NCBI GenBank assembly: GCA_013115145.1
Contig: JAAPAO010000485.1
Coordinates: 782-27,867, forward strand
Direction: 5' to 3'
DNA from: Perkinsus chesapeaki
Lineage: Eukaryota; Perkinsozoa; Perkinsida; Perkinsidae
DNA length: 27,086 bases
Shown here: piece by piece, positions 10,349 to 20,534 of the stretch
How positions within the stretch are numbered: the first letter of the stretch is position 1
Layout: each line of letters begins with the position of its first letter
The notes under the pieces: model-generated
Seen by the model: only the letters and a program-made list of their open reading frames with translations
Databases searched by the model: none
Told to the model about the DNA's origin: nothing
Position numbers and translations under genes: made by a program

Positions 10349-10400
10349 TTGTGACAAACCAAAGGCATGTCGGGACAGAAATATTCATTAACACGATTGC

Positions 10401-13334
10401 TCATCGACGCTTGGACGATGACGATGACTTATCCTCCATAAGTTCATCCTCAGCAGCGATCGCTCGGAGGACCTGAAGGACAACAGCCTTCAATTCGAGA
10501 TTTGTAGAATGCCAAAACGAGCGAATGAAAGTCACGCCCTTCTCGTGGGATCTTGATACAAGAAAGTTAACAAGCTTTTGAAGTTTGACATTTACGGATT
10601 TTGCGGAAGGCTGGAAGGTCTTCGTCGGGGTCATAATAACTACGCTAGGTTGATGATCACTAAGCACTCGAAGCTCCGCGGAAATTTCAATTTCATCACG
10701 ACGAAGTATCCACTTTCACACAAAACGACACACTTAAGAATTGAACAGAAAATACATATATCTGTGCACTGCCAATAAAGCACTGATTTTCTCCCATAAA
10801 GGAAGGCTTTTTTTGCGACAACCTGAATAATAAATCCCCCTAGGCGGCTATGATAATTGCACACATATGTCTTTCATTATTCCCATGCCTGTGAAAAGTC
10901 TAACTATTTCCCCTAGGGCCGCCAAAGTGAGCCGATGAGACCTCGAAATGGCCCTACAGGGTGTTCCGGTTCGTTAGGCAAATCATAGTTTTCCCCACAG
11001 TGGAGCGGCTCAGAACGTCGAAAGTTTTACTGTAGTTTCGAATTCGCAAAACGAATTGGAGGATCTTGTATTGAATGAACGGCTCCGTCGATTGGGATAT
11101 CTTACCGCTCGTTTTGATGATTCTTGAAGCTCTCCGGCCATAATGACTTCGTCTAAAATATACTGACTGAAGAAAAAGAAAATAAATCACACCGTTTGAG
11201 GAATAGAGTCCATCACCAAAGAGAATCTTAGCTCGGCAGATAATGCACGCGTGACTTCAGTCGCGATACTAATATACTTCACTGATTCCAGGAAAATATC
11301 ACGAAGCAAAAGGGAAGATCCACAGTACTAATTTTTCATAACAACTCCATATTTTCCCGTGCCCGAGACTTAGGTCAAGAAGTCTCAGAGCGGAGACTAC
11401 ATAGAGATGAGTTACCGAATCGTAACTCATCCTCTCCTACAACACTGCTCAGCTTCGGGCAGCATGGACCCTTCATGCTCTTGTTGAAGGCCTTTTGATT
11501 GAATCCCGGGAGAATAATTTAACCGCACGCTAAGTCTGGTGGAATTAACTTCTCCGCTCGAGCTTCCATCATTTATCCATCCTAACTTACGCTTTGTGGA
11601 AATTAAATATTATATCCAGTTCACAGACATTTCCAAAATATCTATCGAGCAGCTCGACATATAAGTGAATGGTCTCGAGCGCAATAAGCTCATTATCATC
11701 TCGATCGATTGAACAGACGAAATAAAGCGAAGCGTATCTGAAAAAATCACGGAAATTCACCAGAATTTTTTCCAAAAAAATCATCGTCGATTTTTTCACC
11801 AAAATATCCCAAGTGTAACGTGACAGAATAAGATCTGAAATCAGGTAACTTTGTCTGTTGCAGAGTTCTCCCCTGTCCAGTGGGAACCCCGCTGGTCTGT
11901 TCTTCATTGATGTCCAGGAAACTTATTTTCCGAGACTTGCAGTATTACCTCCGCGCAGCGAGAAAATCCAGGAGAATTTCGGGAAGAGTTTCGTTGCCTT
12001 GGCAATGCATATTCTCATTTATATTTGTATATTTCCGCAGTGGTTACTCCAGTACCCCCAACTGTACTGGTCTATTGCCGAATAACTCAATCCCACAGAA
12101 AATTTCTCCAAAGGGTTTTTCCTCACAAAAAACAGCACATGAACTCACGATACAATAAGAATTGATTTTTGGTTTGATCTGGCAGCCGGCTAAGAAGATA
12201 TGTCTACAGCACGATAGCTCTCGGCTGCGCGTGAAAGGCTGGTGTTGAAAATTACAGACCAGATACCTCGGAAAGATTCATCTTCTCCAACTATACATGT
12301 TCCCAGTTGTGTGCCCAGCTTTACTACCTCCTATAGACAATCTTCTGTTCCCTCCACTCTAAGATGTTGCACAATTTCTGTCCCCTTTTTAATACCAAAT
12401 TTGACACCTGATAAATGATGAAATATCAATCAACCCGTTGGCCAGACACAATTTTCCCGGAAAAATCCGTCGATCAATTCCTTTAGTTCTTCCCTTCCAA
12501 AACAATGTATAAATATAATCAACGTGAAGGGGGACCATATAGCGTCCTGCACATTTTAATGAAGTTACTTTATTCACGCGCCAGGAAATTACATCTCGCT
12601 GGACCTTGAACCATAACTGGAGATTTATTCGATTTATTGACAATCTGCACGCATGCGCAAATGAAGAATGACTGACCTCTTTCGCATCTCTTTGTTGATC
12701 CTGAACAGTCGTCGGAACATACCATTTCATCAACCTGAAAAATATCTTGAAATTTACCAGAAATTTTCGGAAAATTTCCCATTTTTTCCCGAGTCACAAA
12801 TAATAATGCACCATTCGTCGTTAAAATGTAGATATTTCTGTAGAAAATAGTCGATGGAGACTGTAGATAGTCTGCGGAGTATTTTTCGATTCCGACTCAA
12901 CTTAGCCTAAATTAGTCAATCCATCGACAGACTCAACATCACAGCAAAAGTTAAGAAAAACAACTACGGCACACAGGACAAGCTTTCGAAAGAGCTCATA
13001 TTGGCGTTTGTCTACAAACGAATCTCCACACTATTGGAGTGCAAAATATAACGGAAAACCTCTTTCGGAGATCGACCATGACAAAAAGAAGTAAATCCTG
13101 GCAATTTAGCTCTCCCGATAGCATCGGACACACCCATCGCAGAATCCTCAAGAGTACTGAGATTTTCAGTTTTTTAGGAAACTTCCCGTTTTTGTTTTTG
13201 GGAATTCTTATTGGTTTCCAGTTTTTTTTCGGAAAATCCGCAGTTTTCCCGAATTTTTCCGTAAATTTTCGTCCACTTCCCCGCCACTACCTGATCTTCC
13301 CTTGTCTGCTCACCAATAGGATAAGATGAATCAT
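10401..13334 (-). CDS. AP1S: Clathrin adaptor AP-1-type small (sigma) subunit
   Basis: Seven exons on the minus strand: 13334-13291, 12734-12677, 12644-12578, 12358-12328, 11737-11591, 11166-11106 and 10472-10401. Together they make 480 nt, or 159 aa, the usual sigma length. The protein is the small chain of the heterotetrameric adaptor that links cargo and clathrin at trans-Golgi/endosome membranes. The whole longin-type chain is visible: [104 protein letters not shown] and a [15 protein letters not shown] tail ending in a Ser/Arg/Lys run. All phases match. Exon 4 is only 31 nt. The second intron is either 32 nt (12645-12676, used here) or 56 nt (12617-12672), which shortens the protein by 8 residues; GTCAGT at 12676 favours the first. 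AP-1 over AP-2/AP-4 rests on the RRYASLYF and [17 protein letters not shown] wording. Confidence 0.92.
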
Positions 13335-14013
13335 CGGACGATAAAAACTGAATAAATCAATGCATTAGTCTATATAGCTTGCTAGTAGTTTTTGACGGAA
13401 AAAATCATCCGAAGTTGTTCAGGTTATGTCAAGCTAATTGTTACACGTAGGATAGAAATGAAAATATTGAAATAATCATCTTTCGAAGATCATTAATTTA
13501 GTTACCATTACCATTTCGATTATTCGGTTCATTTACCAATTCGTTATTATTCGATCCACAACGATGATGATGTTTGATGGAATTGTTGTTGATCTTGAAC
13601 AATTGGGCAAAGAAGAATTTATAATCATTATTGTGTGTTGATGGAAATCATTCCATATAATTTTACGGCTCTATTAATAGATTCATTTTGCATTATAATA
13701 CAGTCCAAAGAACCTCAGAGATGCGGGCAACAAAGAACAAATCAGCGAAAACGTCATAAAAAATATTAATATCAAGCTTATCTCACGCCAACGAAAGGAT
13801 AATATCCAAGAATAGTATCTTTTCTGTCAAAAATATTGTGAGTTAGCTTCAAGAATATTGCACTAATAAACGGGCACTTGATAAAGTTACGATGGTCGAA
13901 TTTTTTTCGAATTCAAATTAGCAAGATTGTGGCGACACGCATTGAGAGAAGCGCTCGCCCAAAAATGAGAGACACATTCGATTAATTTTATTAGTTTATA
14001 CTTGTCCAGATAA
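13335..14013. other. AT-rich divergent intergenic region
   Basis: This 680-nt AT-rich stretch lies between the minus-strand sigma-adaptin start and the plus-strand model at 14014, so it may carry promoters for both. I saw no TATA-like element I would defend. A TTTTATTAG acceptor about 25 nt before the ATG at 14014 could be a trans-splice site for the plus-strand gene. Confidence 0.4.
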
Positions 14014-14761
14014 ATGATTAAATGGATATTATTATTGTCGTATTTGGGGGAGATGGTTGAAGCCGCTATGAACTTACCACCGGAAACTGCTGAGGATTTG
14101 GTCACCAAAATGAGAAGCAGAATTTTTGTGGAGACGAAAAATTTGTTTAAGAAAAGTAATGAGTTGTGAAAGGAGCGGTAGGAGTCATTAAATCCATACC
14201 GGGATTCAGAATCGATTCCAGCATCGCATTTCAGGTGTAAAAGGCAGTTTGTTAAGGATCGATTCTGGATTTCAAAATCGGTTTATTGGACAGCCCCGGA
14301 GACTTTTTACCCTCGAGATTCCGCCAGCTCCGCCAGGGTGCTATCAAGGTTAATATGATCGAAAAATGGAGAAGTCTGAGAAATTTACAAGTATCGTATT
14401 TCCTAGAACTTATTTCCAATACGGAGTTGAGCCCAGATTTACACGGTTTTGTGGAAGCTCGGGAGATACCAAATTTCTGCCGAAAGTCCGGCCAATCAAC
14501 TGGAAACCGTCACTCAACATTAGTATAATTGTATTTTTGACTAACTGAAAAATGATCGCCTTTCAGATTTGGAGGAGATATGCAGCAGCCTCTCCGGGCC
14601 ATCTTGTCATTTTGGCCGGAAGTCTGAGAATCGGGGGAAGTCTCTCGGCCGGGAAACCTTCATCGGCGGGGTTATACCAGACAACTATGTTCCCGATTCA
14701 CCGGGTAGGTATTGGTTCAGTGCCTGGTGGAGCTGTGCCGAATGTGGTGGGCCGTTTTTAG
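14014..14761 (+). CDS. Probable secreted protein, four exons (about 193 aa), unrecognised
   Basis: Model: 14014-14155, 14235-14348, 14392-14522 and 14567-14761. The phases are consistent (1, 1, 0). Introns 2 and 3 are 43 and 44 nt, the size seen in confirmed genes of this window; the third has a GACTAAC branch site. The N-terminus MIKWILLLSYLGEMVEA looks like a signal peptide. Later pieces are MNLPPETAEDLVTKM, SLLRIDSGFQNRFIGQ, LFTLEIPPAPPGCYQ and SYFLELISNTELSPDLHGF. The last exon is the weakest: its other frame (LEEICSSLSG, VIPDNYVPDSPGRYWF, SAWWSCAECGG) is just as protein-like, and a rival chain of frames through exons 2-4 is also open. No family is recognised. Confidence 0.38.
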
Positions 14762-16394
14762 CATGCAAAAATAGCAAGCAGCATTAAATGATAATAATAT
14801 TTTTATTGTTAATAAGACTATTGCAACCCTCATGCCTGCGTCATCGGATCTAAAATTCTTTCTAGTGCGCAATAATACAGGGAAGATTGTGACGGCTTTG
14901 CTGGATGTGGCGTTGAGGAATCGCTGCAGGTTGGTGGGGGTGCTCATCTCAACGCTCCCTCGCTGAATCCTTCCAACTGCTCACAATCAACCTATCACGG
15001 GGCACGACATCGTGACTCATTTTATCAGGCTTTGATGCCCTCGCGGCTGCTATGCCGTTCGATGTGTGGAAGTTCGATCCATCGGACCTGCCTGAGTTAT
15101 TGCTACCTCCTCCTCCGGAGACCGAGAGCGAGGGGAAGATGCTGGACTTGAAGGAGCAGGCAGTTGGGAGAAGGGTAGTATATATGGGGGAGAAACTGAA
15201 GACGTGGTGCTTCGGGAGGGCTGATATTCTGCCGACATGTGCGATGTTCAAAAACTCTTGAATGTCTTACTAGCACTTTGTTTGGGCCGTCCTGTACAAG
15301 TCTTACTTTCACGGCTGAATGCCTTTGTTGGTATGCGGTGGGCATCTCCTCATCGTCGTAGATATGAGACTCCAAAGTTCATACAAATACAACTACGTCC
15401 GCCGCGGTGGAAGTGATGGGGAAAATATGGGTTTATTTTCGCGCGTTGTTATACTTATTATGCACTCGCCATGTATCTCCAGATTTGTTATTGTTGCTGA
15501 CGGTTTAGGATCTTAAGAAAGTGGTCAACTTTTTTCCGAAGGGACCATCTGTGATTTGGAAATTTTCCGAGGAAAGATATTTGACGTTGCATGCATGCAG
15601 GTACCTTCAGGATTCTCGCAGGGCCTGCCGGACGGGGTAGTGGCATCCTGGCAGGGACGGTGGCTGGTGGATGATAGATATAGGGCTGAGAAGGGTAGTA
15701 CTGGGCAAGTGGGAAATAGGTTAGTAGTGATACGGAGGAGGAGATATAATAGAAAGGAGTTTGATAGGAAATATGTTACTAGTGATACGAAGGAGTAGGA
15801 GATATAATAGAAAGGAGTTTGATAGGAAATATGTTACTAGTGATACGAAGGAGTAGGAGATATAATCGGAAGGAAGCTCGACATCAAATTTGTGCATTTC
15901 GGCTGCTGCTGTTTTCTCAGGCACATCATTGCCGACGTATATTCGTTTTTCTAAACCGGTTCTGCCCCGCAACATTTGGATCGAACTAGACACCACTGCT
16001 GATAGGACAGTGAACGTGATGGGCAAACAGACTAAGGAGAAAATAAAGGGAAAACAAAGTCAACAAGCTGCGATTGTAATTAGTATCTTTTATGGAGGAG
16101 TCGATGACTAGGAGATTTAGGTGCTACTCCGAAGAGGGACGGAGACGGTTTGGTCCAGTCGGATGTTAATGGGTTCTACTACTGTGGATGTGAGCAGCGG
16201 GTTGTGGATTCTCTACTCGGGAATTGGGGGTCTGGCTCTAAATGGTGTAGATCATGATGCTAGTAATGATGATGATCTATCTTGGCTTTATCCAGTCTAT
16301 CATATGCATTTGACTTTATGTAAGTGATGAAAGAGAAAAGACAACTCTAAGAACTAACTCTAAAAAACTCTCGCGGGAATTCGGAGATTGGAAA
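14762..16394. other. Unresolved region with several exon-like pieces
   Basis: Exon-like segments include 14855-14948 (after a TTCTTTCTAG acceptor; NTGKIVTALLDVALRNRC), 15035-15261 (after TTTTATCAG; FDALAAAMPFDVWKFDPSDL, then LPPPPETESEG), 15602-15720 (GLPDGVVASWQGRWLVDD) and 16111-16258 (LVQSDVNGFYYCGCEQRVVD, Cys-rich). On the minus strand 15868-16003 (GLEKRIYVGNDVPEKTAAAE) and 16137-16230 are open too. Phases do not join into one model. This may be one or two multi-exon genes, or decayed ones. Confidence 0.35.
15726..15873. repeat. Inverted copy of the 1.8-kb minisatellite
   Basis: Two full units (15726-15780, 55 bp; 15781-15838, 58 bp) and a partial third (15839-15873) carry the reverse complement of the CGTATCACTAGTAACATATT units at 1791-2016, with the TTTCTATTATATCTC linker type. 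The orientation is opposite, 13.7 kb away. Confidence 0.93.
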
Positions 16395-16596
16395 ATGCTA
16401 CAGTTACTTTGCTTGCAATTACTAGCTTACTGTCCATCGCAAGCTTCACTTGCTGTGCCTGCTCTTCATCTGCCGCTTCGTGTTGGGAGCTTGGCGATTG
16501 TCATAAACATTAGATTCCTTCTGGTTTAGAACTTGTAGGAAGTGCTGAACCTGTAAAGTTGGTATCTAGAATTAATTTCTCCTGCTGGCTGAGACG

Positions 16597-17975
16597 ATGA
16601 TATTGGCGAATCGGTCTCAGGTGCTCTCCCATGGTTTTTACGGGCATGCTCCGCTGAGTCCGATCGACGAGATTGTTGTTCTGTCTCGAGGAGCGGGAGT
16701 TAGAGTTGTGGCGATCGAATTGGATCAGCCAGGTAACTTTGGCGTGTTAGGGGTTAAATGGTTAGAAGACTCAATGGCGATTTCGAGAAATGTGATGTGC
16801 TGATTCCTTTTCATTATTGGATCATTGTGCTTGGAAATATTTGTACTAAAACTTTGGGGAAGTTGTATAAAATCGTTGCTGAGCCGCTTGTGGACCACAA
16901 GTAGTTCTGGTTACCCTTCTGAATGCTTTTTTCATCCTTCCCACGTCAAGTTCTGGTAGAGAGGATCTCGGCACAGAATTGGGAAACTTGAACAACTATC
17001 TCAGCTATCTACTCTCTGCTCTCTTTCCAGGTCAGGTTATGGTACCGTTGATGTTGCTAACAAAGATGCCTGTCCCCAACGGTGGTGTTATTCTCAAGCA
17101 TGTCATGGTCGATTCGGGGCTATTGAGAAAGCACCAGCTTACCAGTGTAGGATTGAGAATTTTATTTCATTTTGCGGGTTTTTCGGTAATTTTTCCCGCT
17201 TTCTGCAATTTCCTTAAAGTATCGAAGTTATGGTGCCAAGTTGATATTAATTTCCGAAATTCCGAGGAATTAAGTGCAGGCAACGCGTGTTGGTGCCCGG
17301 GTTAAATTTGGAGCTCCCACTGAGCTTGTCTGTCGAAAGTTGATGTCATCTTAGTAGTAGTATCATTCGTTTTTTCATTATAACTTTTTAAATCTCCAAG
17401 AATATCTAGTTTTCAGCTCCAAGATGCTATCACGGATGGCTACGAGCTCGATTTTGGAAACAAGACTGATGGACCGCTGACGATTGCTGAGACAGTTCTG
17501 GGTGAGTTGTTAACAGTCCCTTAGGACCACTGTCTAAGAGATTAGCTGGACTTTATAATGGTGACAGAGAGCACCAGGCCCGCTGGCAGTTCGATTCCAG
17601 CGCGCGCTGTTGCGGCGTCAAAGTTACTATAAAGAACTCGTTTTCTTGAAGGGCCTGCTTTGCACTTTATTTCATCATTTCCGGTTTCTGGCTTGCGATG
17701 CGTTTTCAGGTGACGAATCCAAATCGATCATCACAACTCATTTATTAAAGCTGGTGGCCGCTAATGATGGTAAGACTTGCAGTCGCATTTGAAAGTAAAA
17801 ATAATCTATTTTTTTTCGGAAAATGAAATTTAACGGATTTTCAAGATTTTCTTGGTAGAAGAGAGATGATTCCAGAAGGTTCCGTTCAGTAGCACTGGGA
17901 GCCTGCAAAGTTCTTACTGGTGTACTGTCGCACTGGACGAACGCAGCGGGTCAAAGCGAAATGACTCAACTGTGA
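16597..17975 (+). CDS. Unrecognised multi-exon gene (about 167 aa model)
   Basis: Model: 16597-16732, 17031-17146, 17280-17300 (or to 17327), 17417-17501, 17710-17769 and 17890-17975, with consistent phases. The best-supported part is the last three exons: AITDGYELDFGNKTDGPLTI followed by AETVLG, then GDESKSIITTHLLKLVAAND, then ALGACKVLTGVLSHWTNAAG ending SEMTQL. Their acceptors are CTAGTTTTCAG, GCGTTTTCAG and TTCCGTTCAG; donors are GTGAGT and GTAAGA. Exon 1 contains GFYGHAPLSPIDEIVVLSRG; exon 2 has an alternative Cys-rich frame (SGYGTVDVANKDACPQRWC). A hydrophobic ORF at 16395-16528 (MLQLLCLQLLAYCPSQASLA) may be an upstream signal-peptide exon. No family is recognised. Confidence 0.4.
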
Positions 17976-18265
17976 TGGACTTTCGGGTCTAGAAGTATGC
18001 TTGAGACGTGGTTTCGATGTAGGGGGCTAGCATATTCCTATTGATGGTATCCTCTGCAGAGCAGCTACGGTAATGTTATACGTAACTGTGATTAGGGATG
18101 CCTAGTACCGGTGGCTAGATAGCCTCCCTACTGGGGAGTTCCCAGATTAACTTGATTAACAGATTGAGGTTGGAAAAACAATAGGGGGTGCTCATGCCTG
18201 CTCGAAGGTTGTAGCGATTGTGCGAAAAATGATCTAAAATGGACTACTACTACTACACGTGTTAG
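17976..18265. other. Short gap between two unrecognised genes
   Basis: About 290 nt, presumably the 3' UTR of the preceding gene and the 5' part of the next. A piece at 18148-18180 (INLINRLRLEKQ) is open but interrupted by TAG. Nothing else is supported. Confidence 0.3.
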
Positions 18266-18830
18266 ATGTGCCGTTGGAGTTGAGAAGAGAACTCGAAGGG
18301 AGGAAGGATGAGGTGGAGGAGCTGGCGAATAGGGTCCTGCGGAGAGTAAGGATTTGGAAATAAGCTTAATGGATGAATACTTCAATGAAAAGTGCCGCCG
18401 GGCAGGACAGCTGTCATCGAGCAACGTGAACTACCGATTTGAATTGGTGAATGAGTCGCATGTTTGGGTTGCTGGAATATACATGGCTGGCGGATAAATT
18501 GTCCAGTGCCGATCTAAATGAGTTGTCGACCGAATATAAGAGACCGGTAGCCTTTGATCAGAAATTTCGAGCCGGTCGCAAAGGTATTCGCGTCACCTTC
18601 GCCCGGGAGAAATACAAATTTTAGAAAACTACTAACTGTATTTTCAGGTCGTCACTGGAGACGATTTGTATGCGAGCTCTGATAAAGTGAGGGAGGAGGA
18701 GGGTGTGACAACAGAATCTAATGATGATCCTGATGAGGAAATGAGGGATGTTAAGGTTGAGAAATACGAGAGGAATAAGAAGCTACAAACGGTTGAAGAT
18801 CTACTGGTGGCGGCGTTGATGCATATGTGA
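18266..18830 (+). CDS. 3' part of an unrecognised gene, acidic C-terminus
   Basis: The last exon (18648-18830) is well supported: it follows an ACTAAC branch site and a TATTTTCAG acceptor and stays open to TGA. It encodes VVTGDDLYASSDKVREEEGV, then an acidic ESNDDPDEEMRDV run and LQTVEDLLVAALMHM. Proposed upstream exons in phase are 18266-18345 (coiled-coil-like PLELRRELEGRKDEVEELAN), 18411-18446 and 18523-18591 (LSTEYKRPVAFDQKF). Frames in 18340-18540 overlap (VNYRFELVNESHVWVAGIY against LEYTWLADKLSSADLNELST), so the middle splicing is uncertain and a frameshifted relic is possible. The 5' end was not found. Confidence 0.38.
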
Positions 18831-19576
18831 AGTACGTGCCTCTTAGATTGCTTGGGGCACGGGTTTACGGATGCAGTAGATAAGTGTAATTTAGTTTGAA
18901 GTGCCATTAAGGCCTTCAGTGACACTTCGCAAACCTGGCAAACCCGCGCCTTGAAGTTAAAGGTTCGGGTGAGGGGGAAATGGCGGTGAGTTGGCGGCGA
19001 GATACTGCCTACTTTTGTACAGATGTGTATACCGTCAGCTCCGATGTCATCAATTTCAGATACGGAATCGACCGTTACTGAGGGAGTACCGTTGATCAGG
19101 AGCTGGTCCAGAAGCCTTCACAATTTATCATTCCTTCTATCCAAATCGACATTTTTTCTACAACTTAATACTTCCACTTTGCATTGGACTGCTGTGTTGT
19201 GTGAAGTGTAACTTACGGTTGATGTGGCCAAATGAAAGACAACGGTTCTCTGTTACGGATTTTTATAAAATAATAATAATTTTCGCTGTAAAAGGAAATT
19301 CTGCGGAGCAGTAGCTGCTGAACGAGTCTTGGAGAGTCTTCTTGACGCTGTCTTGACCTAACATAAAGCTTCTGACCGTCCTTTTTAGAATCCGATTGAG
19401 TCGGTAGCGCTGACGAATTGGTGTGGCGGTGGGTTTTGTATGATACGCTACGGAGGGAGCTACCTTAAGGTAGGCTTTGCTATGAGAGAGAATACATTAG
19501 ACGGGACCATGGTAGTTATAATATTTCGTTTAATCGATTATTTTTCGGAGTACTTATCTGGTTGTTGTGTCTGGTA
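18831..19576. other. Intergenic region upstream of SLBP
   Basis: About 750 nt with no gene I can support. An ORF at 19023-19211 is Ser/Thr/Leu-rich and probably chance. An AG at 19549-19550 after a TTATTTTTC tract could be the SLBP trans-splice acceptor, leaving about 26 nt of leader. Confidence 0.4.
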
Positions 19577-20392
19577 ATGTCTGTTCCACTGGGGAAAATA
19601 AGCTGGGCAGATCTCACCGCTGAGGATGACGATTCTTTCATTCCTGGCGTCACCGAGGAGACATATGCTCAGCCGGCAGACAACATTTCTAGATTAGCTT
19701 CGCGAGTTGGCGAACTGAGGACTATCGCTGAGGATGATCCTGGAAGTAGCCGACCGCCCGGGTTTGGATTTCTGCTGGAGGGACGCGCGCTGGCGTTGCC
19801 GGAAGACTCCAAGACTATGCAGTCCGTCGTAGCTCTTCCTCCCGATTCTCGCGAAGTTGGACAGGAGACCAGAAAGCGGGGCCTGGAATGTTCGGAGGAA
19901 GGGGAGACTAAGTTGAGAAGGCTTGCTGTGGGACCGACAACATTTCCTGTGCCTGGCGCGGATCCGATATTCCCTGGTGTTCTTAAGAAGACGGAGGTTA
20001 AAGAGAAGGCCCCGGAGGAGGATGTAGAGGCAACCCCGATGTCGCCAAGCCCGGCTGAAAAAGTCACGAGGAATGGCATTGCCGGGCTGATGAAAAATCG
20101 AGAGTCTTTGTCGAGCTCGAGCGAGAATGGAGATGTGAATTGTTGGACTCGCCGGCAGCAACTGAGGGAGAGGCAGGTTGCTATTGGTAAAAGCACGCAT
20201 GAATACCAGAAATATCAAGCCGAAGTTCCAGCGGATGACAGGAAAGTCGGAGTGCATCCTGTGACGCCGGACCCGACCAAGAAGGTGAGCAAGAGGACTT
20301 TTGATGCGGAGATGAGGACCTGGCGGAAGGCCCTGCACGAGTTGTATCAAAAGCCGGGCGGGGAGGAGTGTAAAAATGTAGACGATGATTGA
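19577..20392 (+). CDS. SLBP: Histone RNA hairpin-binding protein (SLBP)
   Basis: Single-exon ORF of 271 aa. SLBP binds the 3' stem-loop of replication-dependent histone mRNAs in nucleus and cytoplasm and directs their processing and translation. The RNA-binding domain lies at residues 192-259 near the C-terminus: TRRQQLRERQVAIGKSTHEY, QKYQAEVPADDRKVGVHPVT, PDPTKKVSKRTFDAEMRTW, RKALHELYQKP. This keeps the family's RR-Q-GK-T, Y-x-x-Y, EVP, HP-TP and W-x-x-ALH landmarks. The animal TPNK motif reads TPDP here (Thr230), so the phosphorylated Thr is kept but the Asn and Lys are not. The N-terminus (SWADLTAEDDDSF) and middle are low-complexity and acidic, as in other SLBPs. I chose the ATG at 19577; upstream codons are TTG/GTG only. 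A GTAGAC near the stop could be an alternative donor, but the ORF end is simplest. Confidence 0.9.
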   Translation: MSVPLGKISWADLTAEDDDSFIPGVTEETYAQPADNISRLASRVGELRTIAEDDPGSSRPPGFGFLLEGRALALPEDSKTMQSVVALPPDSREVGQETRKRGLECSEEGETKLRRLAVGPTTFPVPGADPIFPGVLKKTEVKEKAPEEDVEATPMSPSPAEKVTRNGIAGLMKNRESLSSSSENGDVNCWTRRQQLRERQVAIGKSTHEYQKYQAEVPADDRKVGVHPVTPDPTKKVSKRTFDAEMRTWRKALHELYQKPGGEECKNVDDD

Positions 20393-20534
20393 TAGTGCAT
20401 CCGTTAGTATTATGGTTAATGTAGCAGATATTAATAGAGTAGATCATCTGCTCAAGGTTGAAGGGCATTAGGTGTAGTATTTGCATGCCACAAGTTTTAT
20501 TTTCAGCCTCCTCAGAGTTGCGTTGTGGAAAGTG

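Noticed and set aside
10388-10394. Longer LicD product starting at the upstream ATG/GTG.
   Set aside because: A pyrimidine-rich AG acceptor lies between this ATG and the one at 10322, and the extra residues add nothing recognisable.
17560-17625. A tRNA-like T-arm string (CAGTTCGATTCCAG).
   Set aside because: The T-stem does not pair with a 7-nt loop, and no acceptor stem or A-box of the right spacing is present.
17502-17634. A 23-nt intron (17502-17524) joining to a longer open frame (GPLSKRLAGLYNGDREH).
   Set aside because: The intron would be shorter than any other in the window, and splicing to 17710 gives a better-supported exon in phase.
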